In this document: positions 1-15,625 of the stretch, piece after piece
How the letters are laid out: the number at the start of each line of letters is the position of its first letter
Position numbering within the stretch: position 1 is the stretch's first letter
Assembly: GCA_964020975.1 (NCBI GenBank)
Contig: OZ026620.1
Coordinates: forward strand, 80,095,279-80,159,278
DNA: 64,000 bases
Reading direction: 5' to 3'
Source of the DNA: Hermodice carunculata
Lineage: Eukaryota; Annelida; Polychaeta; Eunicida; Amphinomidae
Program-made: the position numbers and the translations under genes
The notes under the pieces: generated by a model
What the model was told of the DNA's origin: nothing
Seen by the model: only the letters and a program-made list of their open reading frames with translations
Database searches by the model: none

Positions 1-817
1 CTACAATTTGAGCCCAACATGATCAAAATTGAATAAAAATTTATCAAGTTATGGCTAGAAGAAAGCCACCATCGAAAGTGGCCTTTGACGTTGAAATGAC
101 CTTTGACCTTGAGATGACCTCTACCTGAAGTGAACCTTTACCTTTAAAATGATATTTTGACTTAAAATTGACCTTTGACCTTGAAATAACCTTTGACTTT
201 GAAATGACCTTTGACCTTGACATTTGAGATGACCTTTGCCTTGCTATGATCGAACTCCTAAACACTTGGAACTTAATCTACCATAATATATAAGATATTG
301 AAGATCTTAACCTTTAATTAGCCCTCATTTGCATACTTTTGAAAAGTGTGACTTCTCATTATAAAAACGCAAAACTTCAAAAATGTTTAGTGTTACAATA
401 GCTACAGTATGAGCCCACCATGATCAAAATTGAATAAAAATTCAAGTTATGGCCAGACGAAAGCCACCATCGAAAGTGACCTTTAACCTTGAAATGACCC
501 CCACCTGAAGTGGTCCTTGACCTTTAAGATGACATTTTGGCTTTTTAATGACATTTTGACATAAAAATGACCTTTGACCTTGGCATTTGAGATGACCTTT
601 GCCTTAATATGGTCGAACTCCAATACAGTTGGAACTACAATACATAAGATATTGAAGATTTAAAACTTTAATTAGCCCTCATATGCATAATTTTGAAAAA
701 CATGACCTCTCATTATAAAAAGACCTGATTTCATCTGTAGAAGTATAATTGTGCCAAGTTTGGAGTTTCTACGTATAATACTTTTCAAATGAAATGTCGG
801 ACAATGTCGGTAAAGAG

Positions 818-908
<91 letters not shown>

Positions 909-957
909 AAAAAAAATTCCTAGAAAAAAAGTTTGTCTGTGTTGGCACACAGACATA
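1..957 (+). mobile_element. HINE/pearl-like non-autonomous element, copy A (5' end outside window)
   Basis: Seen: core units repeat phrases such as 'caagttatggc' and 'gcccaacatgatcaaaatt', with dense TGACCTTTGACC motifs. They are followed by an (AAAG)n tract (814-911) and a 3' hairpin TGTCTGTG-N6-CACAGACA (934-955), then 'taa'. Known: Helentron-associated elements (HINEs, including pearl-type elements) have tandem cores, a microsatellite and a 3' stem-loop with short asymmetric inverted repeats. Inference: this is a non-protein-coding passenger element. Copy B starts directly after it, so the two lie head to tail. No gene lies in this stretch; ORFs through the microsatellite are artefacts. 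Confidence 0.65.
814..911. repeat. (AAAG)n microsatellite
   Basis: About 98 bp of near-perfect GAAA repeat at the 3' side of HINE-like copy A. It yields K/E/R-rich or F/L/S-rich pseudo-ORFs on the two strands. Confidence 0.95.
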
Positions 958-1946
958 ACTAGAAAAGAAGATTTGCTTCAAAGCAAATCTGTCTGTGTGC
1001 CTTCAAAAGTTGTAAATATTCAATGTTACAACCTTTATCCTTTGGTACTTCACATTACATTAAGCTTATGGCTGGATGCAAATTTCAAAGTCCAAATGAC
1101 CTTGACGTTTGACCGTTGACCTTTAGAGGTCACATGTTAATTGCGCAGTGTTACAATACCCACAATTTAAGCCCAACATGAACCAAATCGGAAAATTGAC
1201 CAAGTTATGGCAAGACGAAACTTTCAAAGGGCCAAATGACCTTGACCTTTGCCCTTTTGAGGTTACATGTTCTTATAAAAATCTGCAGTGTTGCAGTACC
1301 TACAATTTGAGTCCAACATGATTAGAATTGGGGGGAAATTGGCCAAGTTATGACTGGATGAAACCTTTAAAGGTTCAAATGACCCTAACCTTTGACCTTT
1401 AGAGGTCACATGTAAATTTTAAAAATGTGCAGGATTACAATAGCTACAATTTGAACCCAACATGATCAAAATTGGACAAAAATTAACCATATTATGGTAA
1501 GAGGAAAGCCACCATCGAAAGTGGCTTTTGACCTTGAAATGACCTTTGACCTTGAGATGACCTCTACCTGAAGTGAACCGTGACTTCAAAAATGACATTT
1601 TGCCTTATAATTGACCTTTTAACTTGACATGACCTTGGCATTCGGGATGACCTTTACCTTGCTATGATCTAAGTCCTATACACTCGGAACCATATCTACT
1701 ATAGTATATAAGATATTGAAGATTAGAAACTTAATTTAGCCCTCATTCGCATAATTTTAAAAAGCATGACCTCTCATTATAAAAAAGGACAGACTTTATC
1801 TATCGAAGTATCATTGTGCCAAATTTGGAATTTCTACATGTAATACTTTTCAAATGAAATGTCGGACAAATTTGCCTGTAAAGAAAGAAAGAAGAAAGAA
1901 AGAATTCCTAGAAAAACAATATGTCTGTGTTTGCACACAGACATAA
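958..1946 (+). mobile_element. HINE/pearl-like element, copy B (near full length)
   Basis: Starts 'actagaaaag' followed by a 5' hairpin, GATTTGCTTCAAAGCAAATC (970-989). Next comes the subterminal TGTCTGTGTGCC, which is the exact inverse of GGCACACAGACA near the family's 3' end. Core units recur at about 142-146 bp spacing ('ttatgg' anchors near 1205, 1347 and 1493). The GAAA tract is short and imperfect (1876-1903), and the 3' hairpin lies at 1921-1944. The asymmetric subterminal inverted repeats plus 3' hairpin fit Helentron-associated elements. No coding capacity is seen. Confidence 0.7.
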
Positions 1947-1997
1947 CTAGAGTCACAGGTTTTGAGGAAGGAAAGGGAAAGGTGGTATCCTTTACCA
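1947..1997 (+). repeat. 51-bp 3' flank shared with 45871-45922
   Basis: The sequence after HINE copy B ('agagtcacaggttttgagg' ... 'tatcctttacca') recurs almost exactly after copy E at 45871-45922. Either the two loci are copies of one larger duplication, or the segment was carried along by 3' read-through. Confidence 0.8.
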
Positions 1998-4900
1998 GGG
2001 CTCCAATGACTGGGCACAGCACATGGGAAATGCCTGAGCCTTAGCGGCGTGGATCGATGAGGTCAGAGGGAAAGTTTTTTCGACCACATGTATCAGATAT
2101 GAAACCTAAACGCAACAAATAAGCGGAGTGAAACAGGGTTATTTATTTATTTTTATATCGTAGGTCTAAAAAGATTGAAATGTACAAGTGTACTATATGG
2201 TAAAAGATAATTCCATACCATACAATAGAACTGGTGGATATAGGGTATTCACCATATGACATTCCGTTTAGATGGGTAACTATAAGCCTCGGTACACCAT
2301 TCCAACGTCTCCCAAGCCAAAGTATGAGCGTTTATATCTGTTAATTCTACGGCCGACAGATCAGACACTAGAACCATTAGAACTAAAGAGTACCAAGTTT
2401 CTTCATGTGACACACTATTTCTAATTCCTTTTTTTCAAGCCACTATCTGGAATCGGCGACAAAGTGATGCCTACCTGAGACGAGGCATATGGTTTTATTT
2501 GGATTAAGGTGGAAGATCTGAAGCCGGCACCTTTGGATAACCTCTAATCACTTTTTCATATTTTTAGATAGCCTGATACTTAAACTACATGGTCCCCAAA
2601 ACTCAGATGTGTGAATATAAAATTTATATGAGATAATTGATCTCTAAACTTTTGTTTACAATGAACAGTTTAATCAGTGCGCGGCACATAGGTTTGTTTG
2701 CATGGGCATGATAATGAACCATGTCATAGTTTGCACAGTCATTAGGCCATGACCCCTGGAAACCAATTGAACTATTGACAAGGGTCACTCACAGGAAACC
2801 ATTAGCCGTGGAGAGAATAATTGGCCAGTCCAGACTTATCACTACCATTGTCCTGATTACTTTGAAATTCTCTCTTGATGTAAAAACAAATTAGCACAAT
2901 CCACTTACTGGTCCCCAAATATAGAGAGCCACATGTGAACCCACACCCAAACAAGCCAAGTGTGGTGTTCCCAAATGTATCTTGACCACAACCTTATGGA
3001 TTCAAATTGCCCCTTAATCTCTCATAGTTTGAAAGTGGTGAATATGAAAATCGTCTAGGTTTGGCTTATTAGCGCAATTTCAAATTTTAAAACTTGCATT
3101 TCTATTGGACATTCTTATAACACAAACCAACTAATTGATGTTGCTATTGACACCTGTATCTACATTACATTTGAAGAAATTAAACATTTAAGGTATCAAA
3201 GTGTATCTAGTGAGCATGAATTCAAATTTTACATCTTTAACTAAAATTTTATTGGATGAATCTATAGGAAAAACGTAAAAAAAACCCCTGAAATTCAATT
3301 GACACCTCTATCTGTGATAATTCAAAACAAATATATGCTAGCAAATCAGTAAGCATGCCCAGAGAGTGAGATATTACCTTAAATCATACATTGACATCAT
3401 TGAATGCCGGAATTGTTTCAAACTTTAAATCTTGAATATTTTGAAACCTATAGCACAGAGAAGTGTAATTGCAGCTGCTGCTGGTACATTATATGCTGTA
3501 TAGTGCATCGGATGAAGGGTGTAGACTTGTAGCATTTAAAATCAGGGTCATTAGATGTATGTCCCATTTTTAAACTTGAACACATGTCCAGGTCTTGGGA
3601 CTAGTACAAAGTGTCCACTGTAAGGATATGCCCACTGCAGGTACGATCGGTCCTTTAAAGTGTAAATGAGAATGTACATGTAGATCTGTTCCTCATGAAT
3701 ATGAGGAGATTCCCTATATTTTGTTGACAGCCTAAGCTACTCCACAGTTGTTTGGGAGTTTTTTTTTACTTGCTGCCAGACCTTAACCTCTCAAACTAGA
3801 CAGTCAATTGTACTATGGACAGTAAGTTGTCAAGGAGATAGGTTTTGAATGTGCAAACTAATTTATTATGCGTGCAAACTGGTTGCATAACAGCAATCGG
3901 CTTAAACGTATAAATGTGTAGGACCTATTGTGCAAAGTTTGTAGGGTGGGCCTATTCAGTGAACTCAGCATACATGGAAATTCTTCAACTTTTGTTTGCA
4001 TGCCGTAGCAATTGCCCATGACACAAATTCATATATCAAAGTGGAAATAGCACGTCTATCTAGAATACGTATGAAGATATGTAAAAATTTTATGAAAATG
4101 TGAAATTGGCTGTAACTTGCATAATTTTAGACATTGAAAATTATTCTCAATCAGGAGGCACATTTCCATAATAGAGCTTTGGCCATGCAACAGTTTAAAT
4201 TTCTAGCTATAGCCTTTGTCAATCGCTTCGAAATTGCATAAGGTCATTTTATTGGTCTCTAGGTCCCATTTTTGATATGTGCCAAGGTAACGCTGCAGTT
4301 TGATTTATTTGTAACAAACTTTTGGGCGTTTTCACTTTTCCAGCAACCGTGTCGCAGTAGAAATATGTGCCGTTGAGGAGTCAAAGGACAAGTCACGGTG
4401 CTAATGATCGAAATGTTTTCTCTGCCAAAAATTGCGGACAAGACATACAGGCGGACGGAAAGGAAGGAATGAAGAAAGAAAGACAGACAGACATCACCAG
4501 TATGATACACCTATGTAGACAAACATGACCCATATTCATAAATATCAAACCCAAACATGACAGCAAAGAGATTCCAGAGTTACCAAAGCATCAGCATTCA
4601 TCTTCCAATACCAAAGTGCAAAAACAAATTTCACTACTGACTTGAGGCAGGCAGTCACCCTTAAAAGGCAACTGGTGGTTTTAAACCGGTTCTCTCAACC
4701 TTTGAAATATTCTACATTAAATAGAGACTATAGTGTTTCCAAAATGTATAGGCCCAACCACCCAAAATCCAAATTTTATCACTTCTGCCAAAAATAAAAA
4801 GAGAATTGGTAGGCCTATCACTTTTTTTGCTTCTGACTAGTTTGTCGGCTGGGTACACAGCAAAAGTAGAAAGTAGGCCTATATCGTTTTTGTGATAGTT

Positions 4901-5006
4901 ATGAATCTAGAACATTATGTAATTAATAAGGTAAATGATTGAATCACTGTTATAAAGTGTCAAATGCAAGAAGACTTCTACAAGACCCTCACTATACAAT
5001 TGAAGC
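1998..5006. other. Gene-free stretch with old diverged repeats
   Basis: No convincing exon on either strand. From about 2960 to 4260 the DNA repeatedly contains worn phrases of the 'gaagatattcaagatttaaaattt ... cataattt' type, like the second HINE core at 44146-44725, so it is probably ancient core-repeat debris. A purine-rich GGAC/GACA/GAAA patch lies at 4450-4495. Confidence 0.5.
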
Positions 5007-5031
5007 TCGGACGGACGGACGGAAGGACCGA

Positions 5032-5067
<36 letters not shown>

Positions 5068-5110
5068 AAAAGAAGAAAGGAAAGAAAATCAGTCTGTGTG
5101 CGTTCAAATC
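5007..5110 (+). repeat. GGAC/GAAA microsatellite with HINE 3'-end debris
   Basis: A (GGAC)n run passes into (GAAA)n, then 'cagtctgtgtgcgttc', which resembles the HINE subterminal motif. Probably a decayed element end. Confidence 0.6.
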
Positions 5111-5182
5111 TTGCATGAATAAAAATCCTACAATCTTGACTTATCCGCCCCGTAGGCTGCATCTGCAAGAAAACATGTGAGA

Positions 5183-6287
<1,105 letters not shown>

Positions 6288-7600
6288 TGACACCTGTAGT
6301 ATTTGAGGTGTTGAATTCATGCGCACAACATTCACTTGAAATAAAGAACTCTTTGCACGTTGTTCCATAAATTATCGTAAAGTAAGCCTTTATCAGACAT
6401 TTAAAATATAAGTATGACTAAAATTGCAGCACAAACCTAAGAAATGAAAGAATGATAGACACCTCTCCCTCATCTAAATTGTTCAAGTGTCCCTAATGAA
6501 TAAATTTATAACGTTGAGTCGTGTTTCATTGGATGCGCCTAGAGCACAAACCTGTGAAGTATAGCTGGAATGGTACCTCTACTTTTCGTATTTTCGAAGT
6601 TGTTGAACTTTTAAACTTTGCAAGTGCCCCAAATAAGGATTCATTACAATTCTACAACATTTGGTTGAGGTTTGGCTGCGCCTATAACAGAAACCTATTA
6701 AATGAAGTTGGAATCATGGTACCTTTATCGTTAACAGTTATGAAGATATTAAACACCTAAAATTTGAAACGGCCCTGATTTGCATAATTTTCAACATGTT
6801 GACTATTCCAAACCAGAGGATTCATTTCACTACCAGTTCAATGACCATGCTAAGCTTTCGAAACAATAGTGTCCGAGAAAAACTGAAGACAAAATTTACA
6901 CGGAAATAAATAAACAAATTAGAAAATAAATCATATTTGCTCTGGATCTGTCTGGGTGCCTTGCAAGTTATTAAAATTTAAAAGGTTTTAAACTGTTGTT
7001 CAATGATAATCAAAAGTGTCCTGACTACGATTTTTTTAAGGTGGAATTTCCCACCCCCCTCCATCTCTAAGAGGTTTAAAGTGTTGAAAATGAAAATCTT
7101 TTATGTGTGCTGACAAGCACCATTTCAAATTTTATAACTTTCATGTTCATTCATTGGGTGCGCCTATGCCACCGATCAACTGATGTTTGCTGATGACACC
7201 TCTATCTACGACACATTTGAAGATATTCAGCATTTGAATTTTGGAAGCGTGCCTAATTATCATTAATTTTTAATTTACATTGACAAGTGACTGTTTGAAA
7301 CAATAAAATTCATATGTTTTGATAGGCAGAAAATAATATTAATATTTCCATCAAAATTAACATGATATGAATACGTTAATTATATGTTAGTTTAAATATG
7401 TGCACGTTTTCAGTTGTGCTTGGGTAGATAAAAATTTGCGTGGGTACCAAATATTAAGGTACTTATATGCGAAGGCAACATTCAAATCAGCTATCAATGT
7501 AACGCCAGATTTAGGGGTGGGGGTGGGGGTGAGGATGAGTGTTACTCATAAGTGAAACGAAGGGCTTTTAAGTGGTACAAATCGTAAACAAAATAAATAG
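6288..7600. other. Gene-free stretch with worn core-type repeats
   Basis: Phrases such as 'gaagttggaat...tatgaagatatt' (6707-6750) and 'gatgacacctctatctac...tttgaagatattcag' (7192-7227) echo the repeat units at 44146-44725. This suggests old, diverged HINE core material. No supported exon. Confidence 0.45.
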
Positions 7601-7601
7601 G

Positions 7602-9110
7602 AACATGTTAATCAATATTCGAGAAGAAATCGACCTGGTCATTTTGGAATAAGGTCACTTGATGTGTTCGGACATTTGAATGTGGGTAAAGTTCAAGAGT
7701 CAGGCAAACTTTAAAAATAGATGCCAACAGGAAGATTTAAAGATGAAACAGCAGACGGTGAGATCACAAATATACTGTGAAAAAAACAGAACCGTCTGAA
7801 TCTACTTGAATTTGAGACGACACCTTTAGGTGCATGCAGTCTCTAGGTATTACGTGAGTAATTCGGCCGGCTTCCGGGTAGAAGGATTATAGAGTGCGTA
7901 TTGGAAATGACCCTTACAGGTACAGGGGGCTGTCTCTTACATAATTCTGACCACTGTAACATACTTTTTTTCTGAAACTGACAGGTACAGTGTGCAGTAT
8001 TTATTGACAGGTCAGTTTTCAATGTACCCAGCGTAGTAACTGAATACACATGGCCACAATGTGAGTTCTCCGTGTCACCGCGCAAGGCGGCGTGACTGCT
8101 GTCAGTACTTTGGCTGTAGCAAATGGTAATATCTCAAAATTTTCCCAATGATGACTAGGTTTTCTTGTTCTCAGATGATTCAGAATATTGTAACGAACAA
8201 TTTGGCATAGGACATGTGTGGATTTATAAGTTATTTCGGAAGGTACAGGCTGCAACCTGGTTTGTTTACATTTTTTGCGGGTTGAATTTGTAGCGTAATA
8301 CCTCTACAAACATTACATGCTAATGACGTTTGAATGTATGTGTATGTCAGGAAGTTGACAGAAAGAATCAAAGATGGTTCATGGTGGTAATTCAAATCTA
8401 AATTTAGCGCAAGTGAAGGCTTCAGGTGGAAGCAGGTACCTTAAAGAAATGAATAAGTCGATAGGCATCTCATGTTTTGTGTGAACCTTTATTGGTAAAT
8501 AAACATAGTAAAGCGGTACCACTATCAACAAGAAAAATTAGCAGAAGATAAGGACGCACAGATCATACGAAAAAAAAACATGAAAAAAATATCAAACAAC
8601 ATTTGAGAAGAATCCGACATGGGAATATTTTGAAGGTCATCTACTGTGTTCCTGGCATGCGAATGCAGCTGAAGTACAAGAATAAATTTATGTAAACTGC
8701 AGGAAGTGACGTCAATAGGAAGAATTGAAGTTTAGAAAGTGAGGCATCACACAAATACCAAGATAAAATATACAAGAAACAGCTTAAAAGTTGAAAAGAT
8801 ACCTACACGGGAATTCTTGAAATATAAGGTCCTATGAAATGTTGTGACATTCGAAAGCACAATAAGTTCAAAAATCATGCAGACTCCAAAAATAATGATA
8901 ATAGAAAAAGATGAAATAACAGATGGTGAGGCCACAAAAATATCGTGAAAAAACCCATAGAATAGAAACTTTTGAAACGACATTTGAGAAGAAACCTAAA
9001 TGGAAACTTTTAGAGTATAATGTCATATGAAGTTTTCCTACATTTTGATGGTGATAAAGTTCTAGAATAATGAAAACTCTTACCACAAAAAGAATGTGAC
9101 AGTTCTTGGT
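7602..9110 (+). repeat. Diverged tandem repeat array, unit about 180 bp
   Basis: Several imperfect units share 'ttgagaagaaatc...', '...ggtcat..tgtgttc', 'gatgaaa.aacag.tggtgag..cacaaa.ata' and 'gtgaaaaaa'. Clear members are near 7620-7795, 8603-8782, 8800-8984 and 8985-9090. The region 7800-8600 between them shows no gene and no clear unit. Confidence 0.5.
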
Positions 9111-11869
9111 GCAGATGACCTTACATGCATATACAGAAGTGGTCCTGTGATCTTAAGGATGATATCAAGATCACCTTTGCTTAACACCATCATCACTGTT
9201 ACTAACATGTGCACATCCCCTTACTGAGTTTCTGTTTAACTCTGATAACGTATTTAAAAATCAGAAAATGACAGCACCACAATGTGGCGAAAAAATGCTT
9301 GAGAGCACGTCCAGGTACATCGCCAATACTCTTGAAGATGATCAAACGTACAATTTGGAGCAAGAAATCAAGAAAAGCGAAAATACACAAAACTTCTTTA
9401 ACAACAGGACTGCAATAGTCAGATGCTTAGCCGACCTTACATGCACACACTGATGTGTCCCTGTGAACTTCAAAATAATATCAAGGTCACCATCATCACT
9501 ATTACTAACATTAACATATATCCTTGCCGATTTTTCCTAATTTTGATAATTTATCAAAAATCAGAAAATAACAGCACCACCCCACAGTGCACTTCTTTAC
9601 TATATCAAGATCAATTCCACGCAAATTCCCAACAAGTCTGAAGAGGTTAAAATTACTGTTTGAGAGGAAAAGTCGGGAAAACTGAAAACACAAAACAGTC
9701 TGTAAAAAGCGAAAAATAGTCGCAACGCCAACTGATGAACAATTCGAGGTCTGAAAGTCCTCTGATGTGTCTCTTTGCAATTTATAAGCACTTGACTCGG
9801 CAGTTTTATCAATTGCCAATCATGTAAATCAATCACATGGTTGTCTTCATTTTTTTCAAAGACTTCGTAAGCAAATCCTCTCCAAAATTGGGGAATATTA
9901 ACGGTGCGCTTAACGGGAACACTTGACCCAAAAATTGGGGCACACAACACCTCATCGCCGAGGTTCCATGCATGGCGAGCAAAGGCGCGAACAAACACAT
10001 TCTGGCATTAAGCTTATAGCTTGGAACAGTTTAAGTTGTCACATTGAGCCATTATAAGGGGATTTACAATTAGGGTTACCATTTTTGGTCATGTGACTTG
10101 ATTGATACCCCTTTATATCCGCATTTGTGTTGTGTGAGTGTGTTAATCAAGTCGCCGAATCGCATGTTTTGTGAGTTTGATATTATAAACCGACCAAAAC
10201 AAAAACCAACCTCCCCCCCCCCCAAAAAAAACACCAACACAAAAACGCCAAAAATAAAAACCACTACACCAGCAACAAAACCAAAATGAAGTTGGGCTTT
10301 AGGGGATGAAATACATAAAATCCTCCTGTCTGTCCAATTATTTGTGTCTCGATGAGAAAAGGAATTTTTGGTTGTAGTCTTTAAAACATCAAACTACACG
10401 GGCTTACAGAATCTAATAAGGTTTTTGATAGTTTCTTCCCATGAACCCGAACACCCAGGGTGAAACATGTCGCCCATAAAAAAATAAAAGGAAGAAAGCC
10501 ATTGTAAGTATACTTGAGTACCGAGAAACGCATATTTTGTTCAAAATAATGATGCCCATGCCTTCAAGAAGGCCGAGCTTCAATATTTTCTACGAATAAT
10601 ATGGTTTCGTGAAGATTGACCGATCTAAAATGCATTGTTCACATTCACAAAACATTGCAGCAACTGTGGATTAAAAAGTTAAACTTTCATTTAATAAAAA
10701 TATGGTACATCCAATAGTTTTAAACTGAATCCGGTACACATTTTAAGAAATCGAAAATGGTAATTGTTGACGACAACGGACAACGACACATGGTGAAACA
10801 CAAAATAATCTCAGCTGACTGACAAGTAAGGTAACTAGAAGCTAATAAACTGATCATCCAAAGATAAACACAAACTATACATGATATTACCACAAAGAAC
10901 ACGCGCTCTTTTCAGAACAGTTACTTATTTCAAACATTGTAACATAAGATTTTTGCATGTGTATACGCACCTAGGAGTATATTTATAATATATTACATTA
11001 CAAACGCACGGTATCTATATAGAGGAGATGAGTCCGCTTCACTCAAAATGTCAATTCACCCATCTCATGCTACTAAAATCGCGAACCTGACTGACATTAT
11101 ATTAACGTGGTTAGTCACTGTTTAAACCCAGCAAAATGACAATACAAACAAATAAGGGGACTGTGTGAACTCTTCATCCTCAGCTGACTTTGACATTCAG
11201 CCCATACAAATTCCAACCCTGGCCTACATGTAGTATTACACAGAAATGTGTCTATCCAATTGTGAGATAACTACAGTAATGGCACCTAATTTTCACCATT
11301 TTGACGAAAAATGAATGGAATAAAAGACCTATGAATCCGCCAACCCCAGCCCGAAGAATCCAACAAGAACTGATGCGCGACCATTTGACCAGCTCAGTAG
11401 AGTACCACCCAAGATACCTCCCTACCAAGATTCAAATGAATGTCACAATTGAGAAGCCGAAAACAGAAAATGAAAATTACCATTGCCAAACCCCATGGAC
11501 GTGCGAGCAAGCAAAGGATTGAAAGAAAAAATGTACAAAATTGGCACCAGAGAATCATTATCCAACCAAACTTTGTTGATGCTTCTGCAACATACAATTG
11601 CACCAAGTTTCAACTCAATCTGAGCAAGGGTTTGCTCGGGAAGATGGAAAAAATAGCAATATTCACAATCCATTATTATTTTTGTACAGAAAAAGAAAGA
11701 ATGAAAATATCGCAGCGCCACCTGTTGTACAAATTAAAGTCTAGGAGTCACCAAAGGTGCTCGCCTGCAATTTCTGAGCCATTGATGGACCGCTTTCGAA
11801 CATGTTGTAAGATATGACAACTAACCATCCGAAAAGCAAAATTCATTCTTAAAGTAATGATGATAATAA
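9111..11869. other. Gene-free stretch with a diverged dispersed repeat
   Basis: Segments at about 9260-9440, 9560-9790 and 11560-11780 resemble one another. Each has a 'gaaaa..agaaaatg' stretch, then 'gcagcgccacctgttgtacaa'-like text. They look like copies of one old repeat. ORFs here (for example 9600-9998 minus, 11440-11817 plus) lie inside the repeats, have no recognisable domain and are not called. A short C-run/A-run lies at 10212-10232. Confidence 0.4.
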
Positions 11870-13564
<1,695 letters not shown>

Positions 13565-15625
13565 CTACTTATTCTTGACTTCACTTTTTTTAACCAACCT
13601 CCTTACTTTGCCTTCCTTTTTGGAATTCTGAGTGAACAATAACCGACATCTGAGGCCTTCATGCTTCTGGAAATGTGCCTTTACGTCTTCTTTTCTTGCT
13701 GACGTGTAACTACATGCGGAACACTTGTACGGCTTGTATCCCAGCTCTCTCCTCATATGTTCTTCCATTTTACCTTTGCTTTTACACCAAAGCTTACATA
13801 TTACACAACAATACTTTTTTATTTCTTTGCCATGTTCTTTTTCTAACTGCTCGCAAAGTATCCGTATGGATAAATTGTCATATTCTTGAGCATTTTGTTC
13901 AAATGTACTGACAGTGAACGTGGTGTCTGAGTTGCTGCGTTGCTTTGAGCCGACCGGTGACTCACTGCACTGTTCTTTTCTTCCAGGATCATCTGCATGT
14001 TTTCTCTTACAATGTTTCAACATTTTACTCCATGCTACACACTTGTAAGTACACTTCTTGCATTGAAACCTGTTGTCTTCAACATCACACAAGTGTTTCA
14101 TCATGTGCTTTTGCTCTTTAGTTTTGTATTTGCAACGGTACATTTTCTTTTGTGCTATTGGCAGGGACTGTCCCCGTTTCGTGTGGACTGCGTCATCCAT
14201 CCTACTGTAATGTAAGTCAGCTTGGGCTAGATTGTCAGTTCTGGCACAGAGCAGGTCTGATTTTCCCTGCCTTGTTTGACTTTCTCTGCCTTTCTTGCGG
14301 GTAAGTTGGTTGCAACTGGTCTTCCCCTTGCTCCTGTGCTGGTTATAACGTACCTTGCCCTTGAACCTTTGTTCAGAATCATTGCCGGTGGAATGTTGCC
14401 TTGTATTGTTCAAAGATGTCGATATTCTTGCCTCTGGCCAGTCCTTCATTTGTTGACCTATTGCTGCTCTTATTGCTGGATCAGGGACTTTTGATGACGT
14501 CAATCCTTGCAATCCCCCACTTTCGGGCGCACCTTTGGTGTTTGAATTATTGTCTGCGTCTCCTTGTTTTGTGTCATAGGGCTCCCAGGTGGTCGTCTTA
14601 CTCACTCCTTCGCCAGCGTTGTCAGTGACAGAATTATCGTGGGACAGTGTGTCTTTGGTGGCTTCGTCGACAATGCACTTCAGCATCATCGCATTTACTT
14701 CTGCCTCAAGCCGCTCATCAGGTACATACTCAAATGTTTGTTCGTGGTGCTCTTTGGTGTAATGACGTATGACCGTCCACTCTGTAACACTTGTAAAGTC
14801 ACATTGTGTACAGCAGTACGGTCTGTATCCAAGCTCTGTATCCATCAAATGTGATCTCATATCAACCGCCACATCGGTGGCGTATTTGTAACAACACAGG
14901 AAGCACTGGAACCTCTGCGTGCCAGATGTTGGTTGCGGTATTGCATTTAATTTGCCGTTTTGTTTAATTATCGAGGATGAGCATAATGTAGGGACCTTGT
15001 CGGATTTCTTTCCTGTTTGCTCAGATTGTGACTTCATGGACCTTTCCACGCCATTTTTCGCGATGGGCTCATGCCATGGTTTGTTGGAGCCACCACACTG
15101 ATGAACAAAAGAGCTTAATGGAGAATCTGGTTTTTGAAAACCCTTATTAGAGGAAGAGTGGTAGCGTTTCATACTGACCTTAGGTGGCTTGTTTGGATGC
15201 TTTATAATGCAGTGTTTTCTGATAGTACTGCTGGACAAACCTTTGAAGGGACAGTGGCCACAAACAAACGGATGCTGTTTCAAGTGTATTCGAACAACGT
15301 GGTTACGAATTAGATATTTATATGGAGCAATATACGAACAAGCCACACATTGGTATCGTTTGTGGCAATCGTCTGATGTAGTGATAAAATCCTGTAAATC
15401 ACCCATTGTCTGCGGATCACTTGCATGATTCTTTGCTGTGTCATGTTTTGTATCTATGATTGTAATATTTCCCTGCTCATCCAACTTGCATGGCACTGCC
15501 GGACCAACTGGTGTTGACATTGCGTTTTTGTCCCTTTGTATTTGGGCCCTGTGGCTCTGGTCTATGTTAGCCGCAGCACTGTCCATATCCACATACTTAT
15601 TACTCGGCTTCCTGGGACCATTACT
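13565..15625 (-). CDS. Zinc-finger gene, coding exon 2
   Basis: Open for 686 codons from AGT (15625) to TAG (13565-13567), ending SEVKNK. The reading frame passes upstream of the first internal Met to a good acceptor (pyrimidine-containing TTCTTACCTATTCAG). The last pair of fingers is closely spaced with a YKPYKC linker like the classical TGEKPY type. Between the fingers the sequence is Q/N/S/K-rich. Confidence 0.85.
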   Translation of the reverse strand, partial: SNGPRKPSNKYVDMDSAAANIDQSHRAQIQRDKNAMSTPVGPAVPCKLDEQGNITIIDTKHDTAKNHASDPQTMGDLQDFITTSDDCHKRYQCVACSYIAPYKYLIRNHVVRIHLKQHPFVCGHCPFKGLSSSTIRKHCIIKHPNKPPKVSMKRYHSSSNKGFQKPDSPLSSFVHQCGGSNKPWHEPIAKNGVERSMKSQSEQTGKKSDKVPTLCSSSIIKQNGKLNAIPQPTSGTQRFQCFLCCYKYATDVAVDMRSHLMDTELGYRPYCCTQCDFTSVTEWTVIRHYTKEHHEQTFEYVPDERLEAEVNAMMLKCIVDEATKDTLSHDNSVTDNAGEGVSKTTTWEPYDTKQGDADNNSNTKGAPESGGLQGLTSSKVPDPAIRAAIGQQMKDWPEARISTSLNNTRQHSTGNDSEQRFKGKVRYNQHRSKGKTSCNQLTRKKGRESQTRQGKSDLLCARTDNLAQADLHYSRMDDAVHTKRGQSLPIAQKKMYRCKYKTKEQKHMMKHLCDVEDNRFQCKKCTYKCVAWSKMLKHCKRKHADDPGRKEQCSESPVGSKQRSNSDTTFTVSTFEQNAQEYDNLSIRILCEQLEKEHGKEIKKYCCVICKLWCKSKGKMEEHMRRELGYKPYKCSACSYTSARKEDVKAHFQKHEGLRCRLLFTQNSKKEGKVRRLVKKSEVKNK

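Noticed and set aside
9600-9998. 132-codon minus-strand ORF
   Set aside because: Starts at a non-ATG codon or has no domain, and overlaps a dispersed repeat.
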